From Verrucomicrobiia bacterium (lineage in GTDB: Bacteria; Verrucomicrobiota; Verrucomicrobiia; Palsa-1439): a DNA stretch of 64,000 nucleotides. Under the pieces are notes generated by a model that worked only from the letters and a program-made list of their open reading frames with translations, was not told the DNA's origin and made no database searches. How positions within the stretch are numbered: position 1 is the first letter of the stretch; each line of letters opens with the position of its first letter. The stretch is taken from positions 186,001 to 250,000 of the forward strand of contig JAJVHY010000004.1 of the NCBI GenBank assembly GCA_022072455.1, in the 5' to 3' direction. Both the position numbers and the translations under genes were made by a program. This document shows, in pieces, positions 56,301 to 63,609 of this stretch.

Positions 56301-57921
56301 TGACCAGACCAGCCGGCTGCTCGTGCGCCGCAACGTCTGGAAATCCATGGACCGGCAAGTCCTGACAGATCTCCAACAGTTTCTCGGCCCGGACCACGCC
56401 GCGCATGGCCGCTACTGGCGCTCGAAGGAATTGACGGTGAGGATTGACCCAGCACCGTTCTCCGTCCCGGTCGCGCACCCGGACGGACGGACGGCGATTG
56501 CCGGCGCGATTCTGAGCCTCGATCCCATCGAGTTACGTTTCGTGCCGGACTTGCTGCTCACCAACGTGGACCGCTTCGCCAAAGGCGAAGGCGTCTACTT
56601 ACCGGCCAAGCTGGCGGCGGAATTGAACGCGCAGCCCGGTGACACGTTGCGAATTCAGGGCGTGAACGTGGTGTTGTTGGGCACGTTCGACCCGCAACGC
56701 CTGAGCAAACTCCGGGAAGTCGATGGTTCGCCGATGCTGCCGGTGAATTTCGCGGCAGCGCAGATGGCACTCGGCCGGTTCGAGGCCAAGGGAAGTGCCG
56801 GCTCAACCGACAAGCAGGCGGACTTGGAAGAAGCCCTCTCGCGACTCGAACCGGAGGCGCTCGAGCCGGTCAGTCCCGATACCGTCATCCTCGCGCCGAC
56901 CGCACTCGAAAGTTTGTTTGGGATGTCGTTGAAGGGCGTGATTGTTTATCCGAAGGCCGGCACGGATCTCGACCAACTCGCGGAACGCATCGCCGTATTG
57001 CGCGATGAAAGCGTCTACGTCAACCAAGGTGGCGAGCGCGCCCGGTATCATTACGGCAACACGTACAGTGTGACCGGCGTGACCGACGTGGCGATTCCGC
57101 TCGTGCTCGGTGGCTTGATCATCTTCTCGACGATGCTCGGCTCGGTGATTGACCGGCAGAAGGAGATTTACACGTTCTCCGCGCTCGGCCTCGCGCCGCG
57201 CAACATCGCGATGCTGTTCTTTGTCGAGGCGGCGATCTACGCAGTCATCGGCGGGTTCGGCGGGTATCTGTTCAGCCAAGTCGTGACCGCGGTGTTGCAG
57301 GCGCTGGCCGCGCACGGTTTGTTCCGCGCGCCGGAAATCAACTATTCGTCCTCGACCGCCATCAACACGATCCTGATCGTGATGGCGACAGTCATCGTGT
57401 CCACGATTTACCCGGCCATTCAGGCCGCGCGCAAGGCGACTGCGGACACCGCCCGGCATTGGAAAACGCCGGCCCCGGTGGGGGACGTGTGCGACTTCGA
57501 CTTTCCCTTCACGATCTCGCAATACGACATCACCGGCATCCTCTGTTTTCTCCGCGAGCACTTCGCCAATCACGCCGACCGGACCGTTGGCGAGTTTGCG
57601 GTGGACAACGTCGCGCTGCACCGCGAGCCGCGCCATGGCTTTGCCGGCTTGCGGGCGACGATCTGGCTGCAGCCGTTCGATCAGGGCATCAGTCAACGAT
57701 TTGAAATCACCGCGCAGTTGTCCGACATCGAGGAGGTCTGCGCGATTCACGTGCGCATCGAGCGCCTGTCCGGCCCGCCAGCGGCATGGACGCGCGCCAA
57801 CAAATTGTTCCTCGAAGACATTCGCCGGCAATTCCTGCTCTGGCGCACGCTGGACGACGAAGAACGCGAACACTACCTCGGGGTGGCTGCTGAAATGGAG
57901 AAAGCGTGGGCACCGGTATGA
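53386..57921 (+). CDS. Pseudo-M28 peptidase fused to FtsX-type ABC permease
   Basis: This 1511-residue membrane protein joins three parts. After a short signal/anchor ([11 protein letters not shown]) comes an M28 aminopeptidase-like domain with a PA-like insert (about 25-300). Its metal ligands are gone: the usual HxD is Tyr194-Tyr195-Asp196, the bridging Asp lies in PSPAAAANCAALLE as Ala, and the Glu-Glu pair is His241-Ala242. A long soluble region follows (300-810). From 812 there are three helices, then an FtsX core: a helix at about 938, an outer domain, three helices at about 1234-1355 with DRQKEIYTFSALGLAPRNI. A cytoplasmic C-terminal domain (1355-1511) ends the protein. GTG 53386 overlaps the ATPase stop; GGAGGA lies only 2 nt away, unusually close. 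It is probably a non-catalytic substrate-binding permease. Confidence 0.88.
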   Translation: MILTLLLASTLLTANYDEDVRALTATPHRMAGTAEGERAGNYIEAELRKLPGQVFAQRFSFPQQITTTCELRTATGIIPLQPLAANGLQPSVGTITNGIVVADFNSRGTINDAFRQGANAIIFVGDEKNDRLFLQDKRTFITADIPRFYVSRQNASNLTGTIVSQVEWQPRTGRNIFLWIPGTTKKEFVILSTYYDSEGVVPENSPSPAAAANCAALLETARRLAASPPQRSVLIAFFDNHANFMEGGRHFFAAYRRSIPERIEDPLPVRLRFVREERAYLKQVLAKPHFTQELLRDESKQRYEHCQEQLTLARLKHENVDELKNQKQIWQRIRECVRDGVSPPDSPEFREMLGAIRTRLERRLQELDTLETQLNDSVALTAPLAGLNPVGHVAFRFTGGNSHWLFVPRGFAHERWLANLLDKAQVADNSRTTPLAFVNWLTQDESSFAAAFEIPSLTAVTEQDRAPSAWMPDAVASPAELANIRQQAQELQKFVDMLVNDPAASVPNRVVQRKRLRMDDYRWQDNEPVGHQVKSFEFGQTAAGRIEPNTIVHVLGDHYRQLQVGAPAGPVVDDRWTFGAEYVTYADANGCFPLTTVADVDFLPHESAWGMVLIEAAKFGADGRVQSITTASPHGGLGSVSAGWSSAGFYRFKEEAGFYSILNMFSGPGGLMFGETLPFGARWRPIGFHLLNGLSNAQYKRLHFRFDPLTGRGAYYIDRPEGVKVVYQDPQNEDAVALCLTPKFDRIDLRAVSAPDMIALDETRLQTLRRKNILLNSVEYIHSLAQQAANFSLAGALERRVYRPVMAVTNDMVVAVTMLLLLAIPFAFALQNLLLWTYDVYRRIGYFILFFLLTFGVLYMVHPAFSFAATPTIILLAFVVLVMSGGVIWIIGDKFVYEVKKMQGLAAAAHTMERSLFGNVGAAVSLAISIMRRRPARTALTVVTVIFLTFTILSFVSFQTEKGVNKYRLEAGDQTSRLLVRRNVWKSMDRQVLTDLQQFLGPDHAAHGRYWRSKELTVRIDPAPFSVPVAHPDGRTAIAGAILSLDPIELRFVPDLLLTNVDRFAKGEGVYLPAKLAAELNAQPGDTLRIQGVNVVLLGTFDPQRLSKLREVDGSPMLPVNFAAAQMALGRFEAKGSAGSTDKQADLEEALSRLEPEALEPVSPDTVILAPTALESLFGMSLKGVIVYPKAGTDLDQLAERIAVLRDESVYVNQGGERARYHYGNTYSVTGVTDVAIPLVLGGLIIFSTMLGSVIDRQKEIYTFSALGLAPRNIAMLFFVEAAIYAVIGGFGGYLFSQVVTAVLQALAAHGLFRAPEINYSSSTAINTILIVMATVIVSTIYPAIQAARKATADTARHWKTPAPVGDVCDFDFPFTISQYDITGILCFLREHFANHADRTVGEFAVDNVALHREPRHGFAGLRATIWLQPFDQGISQRFEITAQLSDIEEVCAIHVRIERLSGPPAAWTRANKLFLEDIRRQFLLWRTLDDEEREHYLGVAAEMEKAWAPV

Positions 57922-59873
57922 AACCCGACCAAGATCTTGAGCAATATCGGAACGTGATGACGCCGCCGGGCACTTTCGAGGAAGGCTTCTCGTGGGCGTC
58001 GGTCATCGGCGCAGTATTCATCGGGGTGTTAATGGTGCCGGGCTCGATGTACATGAGTCTGCTCGCCGGCGTGGGAGTCGGCCCGGCCGCGAAATGGGTG
58101 ACAGTGTTGTTGTTTATGGAAGTGGCGAAGCGGGCGCACCAGAGCCTGCGGAAGGCACAGATTTTCACGCTGTTTTACATGGCCGGCGCGGTCTTGGCGA
58201 CGCCGTTTGAAGGGCTGCTGTACTCGCAGTTCTTCGTCCAGAGCCAGGCGGCGATCGGACAAGGGATGACGGAGTTGATTCCGCGCTGGTTTGCACCAAG
58301 CGACCCGGCAGTGTTGGCGACGCGCAACTTTTTCCAGCTCGCGTGGCTGCCGGCGATCGGGTTGGTGATTTTCAAGACGATCATCTCGCGGATCGACAAC
58401 TCGGTGTTGAGCTTCGGGTTGTTCAAGTTGGCGTCGGATGTGGAGAAGTTGCCGTTCCCGATGGCGCCCATCGGTGCGCAAGGCATCATGGCGTTGTCGG
58501 AAGACATTGATCAGAAGGACGGCACGCCGAACACGTGGCGGTGGCGTGTGTTCGCCATTGGCGGCGCGATTGGGCTGGGATTTGGGTTCTTGTATCTCGG
58601 CATCCCCACGTTGTCGTCAGCGATACTCGGCACGACGATCCAGATGTTTCCGATTCCGTTTGCCGATTGGACCGGACGCACCCAGGATTTTCTGCCGGCA
58701 GTGGCGACCGGTTTGTCGTTCGACCTTGGCGCGTTGATGGTGGGCATGGTTTTACCGTACTGGGCGGTCGTCGGTACGTTTGCCGGCTTGATCGTCACCT
58801 GCGCCCTCAACCCACTCCTCTATGCGACCGGCACGCTGCGGGCGTGGACCCCGGGCGACGGAACGGTGGAAACGCTGTTTAAGAACACGGTCGATTTCTA
58901 TTTCAGCTTTGGCCTTGGCCTGTCGCTCGCCATCGCCGGTATCGGCTTGGCATCGGTGACCGGCGGACTGCGCAAGCTCCGGCAATTCCGCCGCGACCCG
59001 AACGCGGTCGTGGTGCCGAAGGGCCGCGGCGATATTGCGTTGCCGGTTGTTGGCGTGGTTTATGTGGTTAGCACCTTGTTGTACATCGTCGTCTGCGGCG
59101 CACTCATCGGCTGGCACAAGGGCGTGATGGTGGTGCTGATCGTGTATGGCTTCGTTTACACCCCGATCATCAGTTACGTCACAGCGCGGCTGGAAGGCAT
59201 GGTTGGGCAGGCGTTGTCGATTCCATTGGTGCGCGAGGCTGGAATGATTCTCTCGGGCTACCGCGGCGTGGCGTGTTGGTTCCTGCCCTTCCCGATTCAT
59301 AATTACGGCGTCCACACCGTGTTCTACCGGGAGGCCGAACTGACCGGCACGAAGTTCACCTCGATCTGGAAGACCGAGGCGGTGCTGGTGCCGTTCATCG
59401 TGCTGACCTCGATCTTGTTCGCCCAGTTCATCTGGTCAATGGGGCCGATTCCCTCGACGAACTACCCGTACGCCAACACCATTTGGGAACTGCAAGCCCG
59501 CAACCAGACGTTGATGTATTCCTCGACGATGGGGGGTTACTCGCAATTTCAGGAAGCGTTCAAGCCGACATTTATCGGCGTCGGCTTGGTGGTCGGGCTC
59601 GGCGTGTTCGCGGCACTGAAGGCCATGTCCGCGCCGGTGTTGCTGCTGTACGGCGCGGTGATGGGCTTGAACCAAACGATGCCGCACGTCGTCATCCCCC
59701 ATCTGATCGGGGCGTTGCTCGGACGGTATTACTTCCAGAAAAGATTTGGCGACAAATGGCGGCAATACGTGCCGGTATTAACGGCCGGTTACTTTTGCGG
59801 CGCGGGACTGATCACCATCTTCTGCGTCGGCGTGATGTTCCTGTCGAAGAGCGTCTTCACAATGCCTTACTGA
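57918..59873 (+). CDS. OPT-like peptide transporter family membrane protein
   Basis: This 651-residue polytopic protein resembles the oligopeptide-transporter (OPT) group: it begins FSWASVIGAVFIGVLMVPGS and GSMYMSLLAGVGVGPAAKWV, an OPT-like first pair of helices, then about twelve more. A conserved region VEKLPFPMAPIGAQGIMAL with an internal loop and a late stretch YSSTMGGYSQFQEAFKP are notable. OPT carriers import peptides or metal chelates in symport with protons. ATG 57918 overlaps the stop of the fusion gene (ATGA) and is preferred to GTG 57906. The second ATPase follows after 1 nt. It differs clearly from the DUF6785 protein at 49188, so the cassette has two unlike large carriers. Confidence 0.85.
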   Translation: MKPDQDLEQYRNVMTPPGTFEEGFSWASVIGAVFIGVLMVPGSMYMSLLAGVGVGPAAKWVTVLLFMEVAKRAHQSLRKAQIFTLFYMAGAVLATPFEGLLYSQFFVQSQAAIGQGMTELIPRWFAPSDPAVLATRNFFQLAWLPAIGLVIFKTIISRIDNSVLSFGLFKLASDVEKLPFPMAPIGAQGIMALSEDIDQKDGTPNTWRWRVFAIGGAIGLGFGFLYLGIPTLSSAILGTTIQMFPIPFADWTGRTQDFLPAVATGLSFDLGALMVGMVLPYWAVVGTFAGLIVTCALNPLLYATGTLRAWTPGDGTVETLFKNTVDFYFSFGLGLSLAIAGIGLASVTGGLRKLRQFRRDPNAVVVPKGRGDIALPVVGVVYVVSTLLYIVVCGALIGWHKGVMVVLIVYGFVYTPIISYVTARLEGMVGQALSIPLVREAGMILSGYRGVACWFLPFPIHNYGVHTVFYREAELTGTKFTSIWKTEAVLVPFIVLTSILFAQFIWSMGPIPSTNYPYANTIWELQARNQTLMYSSTMGGYSQFQEAFKPTFIGVGLVVGLGVFAALKAMSAPVLLLYGAVMGLNQTMPHVVIPHLIGALLGRYYFQKRFGDKWRQYVPVLTAGYFCGAGLITIFCVGVMFLSKSVFTMPY

Positions 59874-59874
59874 A

Positions 59875-60585
59875 ATGCTAATCCACCTCCGCAACGTATC
59901 AAAGACCTATGGCGACACATACGCGCTCCGCGATGTGGACCTCGACATCCACGCTGGCGAGTATCTCTCGATCATGGGACCATCGGGCTCCGGCAAGAGC
60001 ACCCTCTTCAACATGATCGGCGGCCTCGACCACTGCACGACCGGCACCGTTGAGATCGGCGGCGTGAAACTCAACACGCTCACTGACGGCCAACTGGCCT
60101 ACTTCCGCGGCCGGCACATCGGGTACGTCTTCCAGAGTTACAACCTCATTCCGTCAATGACCGCCCTCAAAAACGTCGCCCTTCCGGCCGTGCTCGCCGG
60201 CAACCCAACCATCGCCGCCGAATCGCGCGCCCGCGAAGTCCTCGGCAAAGTTGGCTTAAGCGAACGCGTCGATCACCGGCCCGATGAACTCTCCGGCGGC
60301 CAGCAGCAACGCGTCGCCATCGCCCGCGCCTTGGTCAACACGCCCACGATCATCCTCGCCGACGAACCCACCGCCAACCTTGACCTCCATACCGGCGAAC
60401 AAATCATCGAACTCCTCCAGCACTTGTGCCACGAACTCGGCATCACGATCGTCACCGCCACGCACGACCACAAGATGCTCAAAGCCTCGCACCGCATCGT
60501 TTGGATCAAGGACGGCCGGGTGGACCGCATCGAAAACGTCGCCGACCTCACCATCGAAGAAGGCGGCATGGAACGCGCCGGATGA
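59875..60585 (+). CDS. ABC transporter ATPase (MacB/LolD type), copy 2
   Basis: This 236-residue ATPase has Walker [10 protein letters not shown] (35-43), Q-loop [15 protein letters not shown], signature [16 protein letters not shown] and a canonical Walker B LADEPTANLD, with the switch His in ATHDHKM. It is a paralog of copy 1 with the same VDRIENVADL tail, but without the Cys and Leu changes. No third FtsX permease is encoded next to it, so it either serves the giant fusion permease while copy 1 serves the shorter one, or the two ATPases form a mixed pair. It begins 1 nt after the OPT-like stop and overlaps the next gene by ATGA. Confidence 0.92.
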   Translation: MLIHLRNVSKTYGDTYALRDVDLDIHAGEYLSIMGPSGSGKSTLFNMIGGLDHCTTGTVEIGGVKLNTLTDGQLAYFRGRHIGYVFQSYNLIPSMTALKNVALPAVLAGNPTIAAESRAREVLGKVGLSERVDHRPDELSGGQQQRVAIARALVNTPTIILADEPTANLDLHTGEQIIELLQHLCHELGITIVTATHDHKMLKASHRIVWIKDGRVDRIENVADLTIEEGGMERAG

Positions 60586-61355
60586 AACTGGCTTGGCATC
60601 CGTTCATCTTCGACGTGCCCCCGACGTGGGAAGTGATCCGGCATCGCAACAATCCCGACGAAGGCCAACTGCACCTCGCCGACCGGCACGGCGAGCAGAT
60701 GCAAATCTTCTGGAAACGCATGAAAGAAGCACCGGCGATCGCCGCACGGTTAGCCGAGTTGGCCGGCGGCGGGCCACGACGCCGAATCGTCGAGCACCAC
60801 GGCTGGCAGGTGTCTTTCGGTCCGCCGACCTTTGCCGCCCGGTATGACGACACGATCTTACTGACGCTGGTCTTTCCGTTGGTCGCCACCGCGCCGGTCC
60901 GCGCCATCTTGGAATCCTACCGCCCCAACCATGGGCCAGAACGACATTGGGCGGCCTTTGGGCTCGACTGTGTTCTGCCGGCCGAATTTCATCCAACCGA
61001 GGTCAAAGCCATGCCGGCGCTGCAGGTGATGCATTTCGAGAATTCGCGCAATGAGTCCGTCACCATCCACCGGTACGGCATGCTCGCGCTCATCTTGGGG
61101 GCCGACGACCTCGCCACGTTCTTCGCGCGCACCAAAGGCCCCCGTACACAACTCCGTCGCACCGGCACCTTCCGCCAAGCCGGCAAGTATCCGGGGGTTG
61201 AACTGTCCTACCGGTCCCGGTCCGGCAAGCTGTGGGGCCGGGGCCGCGAAGGCCACGTGTGGATTTGGCAGTGCGACGAGTTCCAGCGGCTGTACTGCCT
61301 TGATCAGTGTGGCGAACCGATTCGGGACCTCGTCGAGAAAGTGCACTGCCAATGA
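60582..61355 (+). CDS. Cytoplasmic protein of unknown family
   Basis: This 257-residue protein has no signal peptide or membrane helix. It opens MKLAWHPFIFDVPPTWEVIR and appears to contain two similar alpha/beta halves: the first (residues about 10-115) has a strand WQVSFGPPTF and the second (about 125-255) has LDCVLPAEFHPTEVKAMPAL and EGHVWIWQCDEFQRLY. The phrase VPPxWE in the first half and VLPAEFHPTE in the second may be the repeated start. I recognise no catalytic motif. ATGA overlaps on both sides tie it to the ATPase and the PqqD-like gene, so it probably works with the cassette, perhaps as an adaptor. Confidence 0.78.
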   Translation: MKLAWHPFIFDVPPTWEVIRHRNNPDEGQLHLADRHGEQMQIFWKRMKEAPAIAARLAELAGGGPRRRIVEHHGWQVSFGPPTFAARYDDTILLTLVFPLVATAPVRAILESYRPNHGPERHWAAFGLDCVLPAEFHPTEVKAMPALQVMHFENSRNESVTIHRYGMLALILGADDLATFFARTKGPRTQLRRTGTFRQAGKYPGVELSYRSRSGKLWGRGREGHVWIWQCDEFQRLYCLDQCGEPIRDLVEKVHCQ

Positions 61356-61726
61356 CCGATAACACCCTCCTCTTTCAACTCCACTCGGTTCCGGTGCCGA
61401 ACAGAGCCGTGACCCCCTCCGGCCCGGGCCAACTTTCAGTGCCACTCCGACACCCATTTTGGGCGCGCTGGCTGCGATTGGTTTTACCGCTGTCAAAAGA
61501 GAAAAAGATCGAACTCGACAAACGCGGCAACGAAATTCTCGCCTTATGCGACGGTCAGCGCACCGTCGAAGAACTGATCGATCTGCACAAGGATCGCTGG
61601 CACCTTTCGTTCTTCGAATCGCGCGCCATGATCCTGCAATTCCTCCGGCAACTCCTGCGGCACAACCTCATCGTCATCATTCCCGGAGATGCAATAGACC
61701 GGCCGACTGAACAGCACCTGAAGTGA
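61352..61726 (+). CDS. PqqD-like (RiPP recognition element-type) small protein
   Basis: This 124-residue protein carries a PqqD-type domain at about residues 50-115: KIELDKRGNEILALCDGQ, then RTVEELIDLHKDRW, then ILQFLRQLLRHNLIVI, the winged-helix order of helices and strands found in PqqD and in RRE domains. PqqD proteins present a precursor peptide to modifying enzymes; no radical SAM enzyme or precursor is identifiable in the window. The first 45 residues hold a Trp/Leu-rich segment (HPFWARWLRLVLPL) that may touch the membrane. It overlaps the unknown gene (ATGA) and ends the cassette. A plain winged-helix role without peptide chemistry remains possible. Confidence 0.75.
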   Translation: MTDNTLLFQLHSVPVPNRAVTPSGPGQLSVPLRHPFWARWLRLVLPLSKEKKIELDKRGNEILALCDGQRTVEELIDLHKDRWHLSFFESRAMILQFLRQLLRHNLIVIIPGDAIDRPTEQHLK

Positions 61727-61905
61727 AATGTCGTCCCGGGGATTCAAACGCAACTTGCCCGGCGCTCCCAAACGACTGGCCCCGGGCAATGCGGATGGCT
61801 GGAGCGCTGAGATTCTATTGCCAACAGTTGGTGGCGGTGGTAGCTAAAAACGTTACCCAACCGTATGGATACCCCCCCAACGGACCTGTCGCAGTACTGT
61901 CTTGA
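61723..61905 (+). CDS. Doubtful short reading frame after the PqqD-like gene
   Basis: GTG 61723 overlaps the stop of the PqqD-like gene (GTGA) and opens a 60-residue frame with three Cys (CRPGDSNATC and RFYCQQ). It runs 41 nt into the TonB gene, and no ribosome site is seen. It follows the coupling pattern of the operon but may be chance. Confidence 0.18.
   Translation: MKCRPGDSNATCPALPNDWPRAMRMAGALRFYCQQLVAVVAKNVTQPYGYPPNGPVAVLS
61755..61789. terminator. Small inverted repeat at the end of the long array
   Basis: An 8-bp perfect stem (ttgcccgg at 61755-61762 with ccgggcaa at 61782-61789) with a 19-nt loop lies between the PqqD-like and TonB genes. There is no T-run after it, so termination is uncertain. 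Confidence 0.2.
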
Positions 61906-62554
61906 AAAAGACCTGCTGGATTCCCGGCGCGGGTTGGCTTGGGCCAATTCCATTTGCCTGGTTTTTCTTGTCATCGGCATTGCCGGTTTGAAACCGCGGG
62001 CGGCAGAAGTGACGCGGAAGCCGGCCATGGTGGCGGAAGTAGTGCCGACAGTGATCGAACCACTCGTGCCGGCCATTCAACATCTCACGGCGGATTCCGG
62101 GGCCGCCGCCGGGCCCACCGAAACAACCAGTGGTGCCGGCGGTCCGGTCGTGGCAGTGACCGTGGATTCGAGCGCAGTGGCGTTTGCGGTGCCGACCGTG
62201 GGGAATGTCCTCGTGCCGCTGGGAAAAGCGCAGCCACCGCCTGCCCAACCGCTGGCCGCCGTGGTACCGCTGTCGTCGGTCCAATTCGAAACCGTTCAAG
62301 CGACCGGGTTGAGCGGAAGTCGGCCCGCCCCAAGTTACCCCACTGAAGCGCTGCGCCGGCGGGAACAGGGACAGGTGACATTGGTGATTGATGTGGACGC
62401 GCAGGGCCGCGTGACGGCGGTGACAATCAAGGAATCGTCGGGGTTTTCGCGGCTGGATCAGGCGGCGGTCGACCAGATTCGCCGGCGCTGGTTTTTTCCG
62501 CCGAGTTCGGCGCCGCGGAAATTTGAGTGTCCGATCATTTTTCAACTTCAGTAA
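61865..62554 (+). CDS. TonB-family energy transducer
   Basis: This 229-residue protein has a short cytoplasmic N-terminus, one membrane anchor (LAWANSICLVFLVIGIAGL), a Pro/Val/Ala-rich periplasmic spacer (about 45-145) and a C-terminal TonB domain: SYPTEALRRREQGQVTLVID, then VTIKESSGFSRLDQAAVDQI, then RRRWFFPPSS. It transfers proton-motive energy from ExbB/ExbD to outer-membrane TonB-dependent receptors, here presumably glycan importers encoded elsewhere. The anchor lacks the SxxxH motif I would expect of classical TonB. ATG 61865 is followed by a run of seven C. It starts a new transcription unit or continues the array after 138 nt. Confidence 0.88.
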   Translation: MDTPPTDLSQYCLEKDLLDSRRGLAWANSICLVFLVIGIAGLKPRAAEVTRKPAMVAEVVPTVIEPLVPAIQHLTADSGAAAGPTETTSGAGGPVVAVTVDSSAVAFAVPTVGNVLVPLGKAQPPPAQPLAAVVPLSSVQFETVQATGLSGSRPAPSYPTEALRRREQGQVTLVIDVDAQGRVTAVTIKESSGFSRLDQAAVDQIRRRWFFPPSSAPRKFECPIIFQLQ

Positions 62555-62563
62555 GGACAATTT

Positions 62564-63196
62564 ATGCTCGCCAATATCATTGTTGCGTACTTCATCAAGG
62601 GCGGCCCGATCATGTGGCCGATCCTGGTGTGCGCCATCGTCGCCATCGCGGTCGTCGGGGAACGCCTGGTCTGGTGGTGGTATCAAGCCCGGCTCCGCGA
62701 CCACGCGAAGTTGATGAAAATCCTGGACGCGCTGCAGCGCGGGCAGGTCGAGGCGGCGGCGGCGTTGGCAAAAGGGTCGCGCGATCCGGTCATTCAAATG
62801 GTGGACCACGGGTTGAACGATCATGAGACGTCGTTGCAAATCGCGATGCAAACGGCAGCGGGGGCCATTCTGCGACGGGCCGGGCGGTTCGTTCCGGTGC
62901 TGGATACGCTCGTGACGCTCGCGCCATTGCTCGGCTTGCTCGGAACGGTGACCGGCATCATGCAATCATTCACGGCCATCGGCGCATCGGAGTTGGCCGT
63001 CAACAAGGTGACCGGCGGGATCGGGGAAGCGTTGATTGCCACGGCGTGCGGGCTGTGCATCGCGATTGTTGCCCTGGTGCCGTTGAATTATTTCTCCGGC
63101 AAGCTGGCGGGGTTGCAGTACGAACTGGAAACCGCCGCCTCCAACATCGAAGTAATGCTGAATCGGCTCAAAGGCCGCTCACGGGCCACGGACTAA
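62564..63196 (+). CDS. exbB: MotA/TolQ/ExbB proton channel family protein
   Basis: This 210-residue inner-membrane protein has the family layout: an N-terminal helix (GGPIMWPILVCAIVAIAVV), a cytoplasmic loop, and two C-terminal helices. The loop end and channel segment PVLDTLVTLAPLLGLLGTV and the following MQSFTAIG are diagnostic, and ATACGLCIAIVALVPLNYF contains the last helix. ExbB pentamers with ExbD form a proton-driven motor that powers TonB. AAGGA at 62553-62557, which overlaps the TonB stop, lies 6 nt before ATG 62564. It is followed by two ExbD-like genes. Confidence 0.93.
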   Translation: MLANIIVAYFIKGGPIMWPILVCAIVAIAVVGERLVWWWYQARLRDHAKLMKILDALQRGQVEAAAALAKGSRDPVIQMVDHGLNDHETSLQIAMQTAAGAILRRAGRFVPVLDTLVTLAPLLGLLGTVTGIMQSFTAIGASELAVNKVTGGIGEALIATACGLCIAIVALVPLNYFSGKLAGLQYELETAASNIEVMLNRLKGRSRATD

Positions 63197-63201
63197 CACG
63201 C

Positions 63202-63609
63202 ATGCGGTTCACATCCCCAGTTCCCGGCAAGCGCGCGCGGATTGAAATCATCCCGTTGATTGACATCATGTTCTTTCTTCTCGCGTCTTTCATGCTGGTC
63301 AGCGTGAACATGACCAAAGTCGAAAACATCCCGGTCAATTTACCGGTGGCGCTAACCGGGCAGGCTGATTTCGGGGCCGACATGATTCACATCGCGGTCG
63401 ACAAGAACGGCGGCGCGTGGGTCGAAAAGCAACCGCTGACACCGCGGGAATTGAACACGGTTTTAACCAACCGGTTCCAGCACAACGCAAAATTGCCGGT
63501 CTTCATCGGCGGCGACGCGGACACGCCCCATGGTGAGATGGTCAAGGTGCTGGAGTTTGTCCGCCAAGCCGGGGTGCAGAAAATTTCGTTCACGGTGGCC
63601 CCGCGATGA
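63202..63609 (+). CDS. exbD: ExbD/TolR-family biopolymer transporter, copy 1
   Basis: This 135-residue protein has a short cytoplasmic N-terminus, one helix with the proton-carrying Asp (IIPLIDIMFFLLASFML), and a periplasmic domain ending GVQKISFTVAPR. The Asp in PLIDIMFFL is the conserved functional residue. It begins 5 nt after the ExbB stop and overlaps the second ExbD gene by ATGA. It acts with ExbB and TonB in energising the outer membrane. Confidence 0.93.
   Translation: MRFTSPVPGKRARIEIIPLIDIMFFLLASFMLVSVNMTKVENIPVNLPVALTGQADFGADMIHIAVDKNGGAWVEKQPLTPRELNTVLTNRFQHNAKLPVFIGGDADTPHGEMVKVLEFVRQAGVQKISFTVAPR

Noticed and set aside
61868-61880. Run of seven C near the tonB start as a contingency tract
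   Set aside because: A single short run in a GC-rich genome; the frame is intact and no other tract is seen in the operon.
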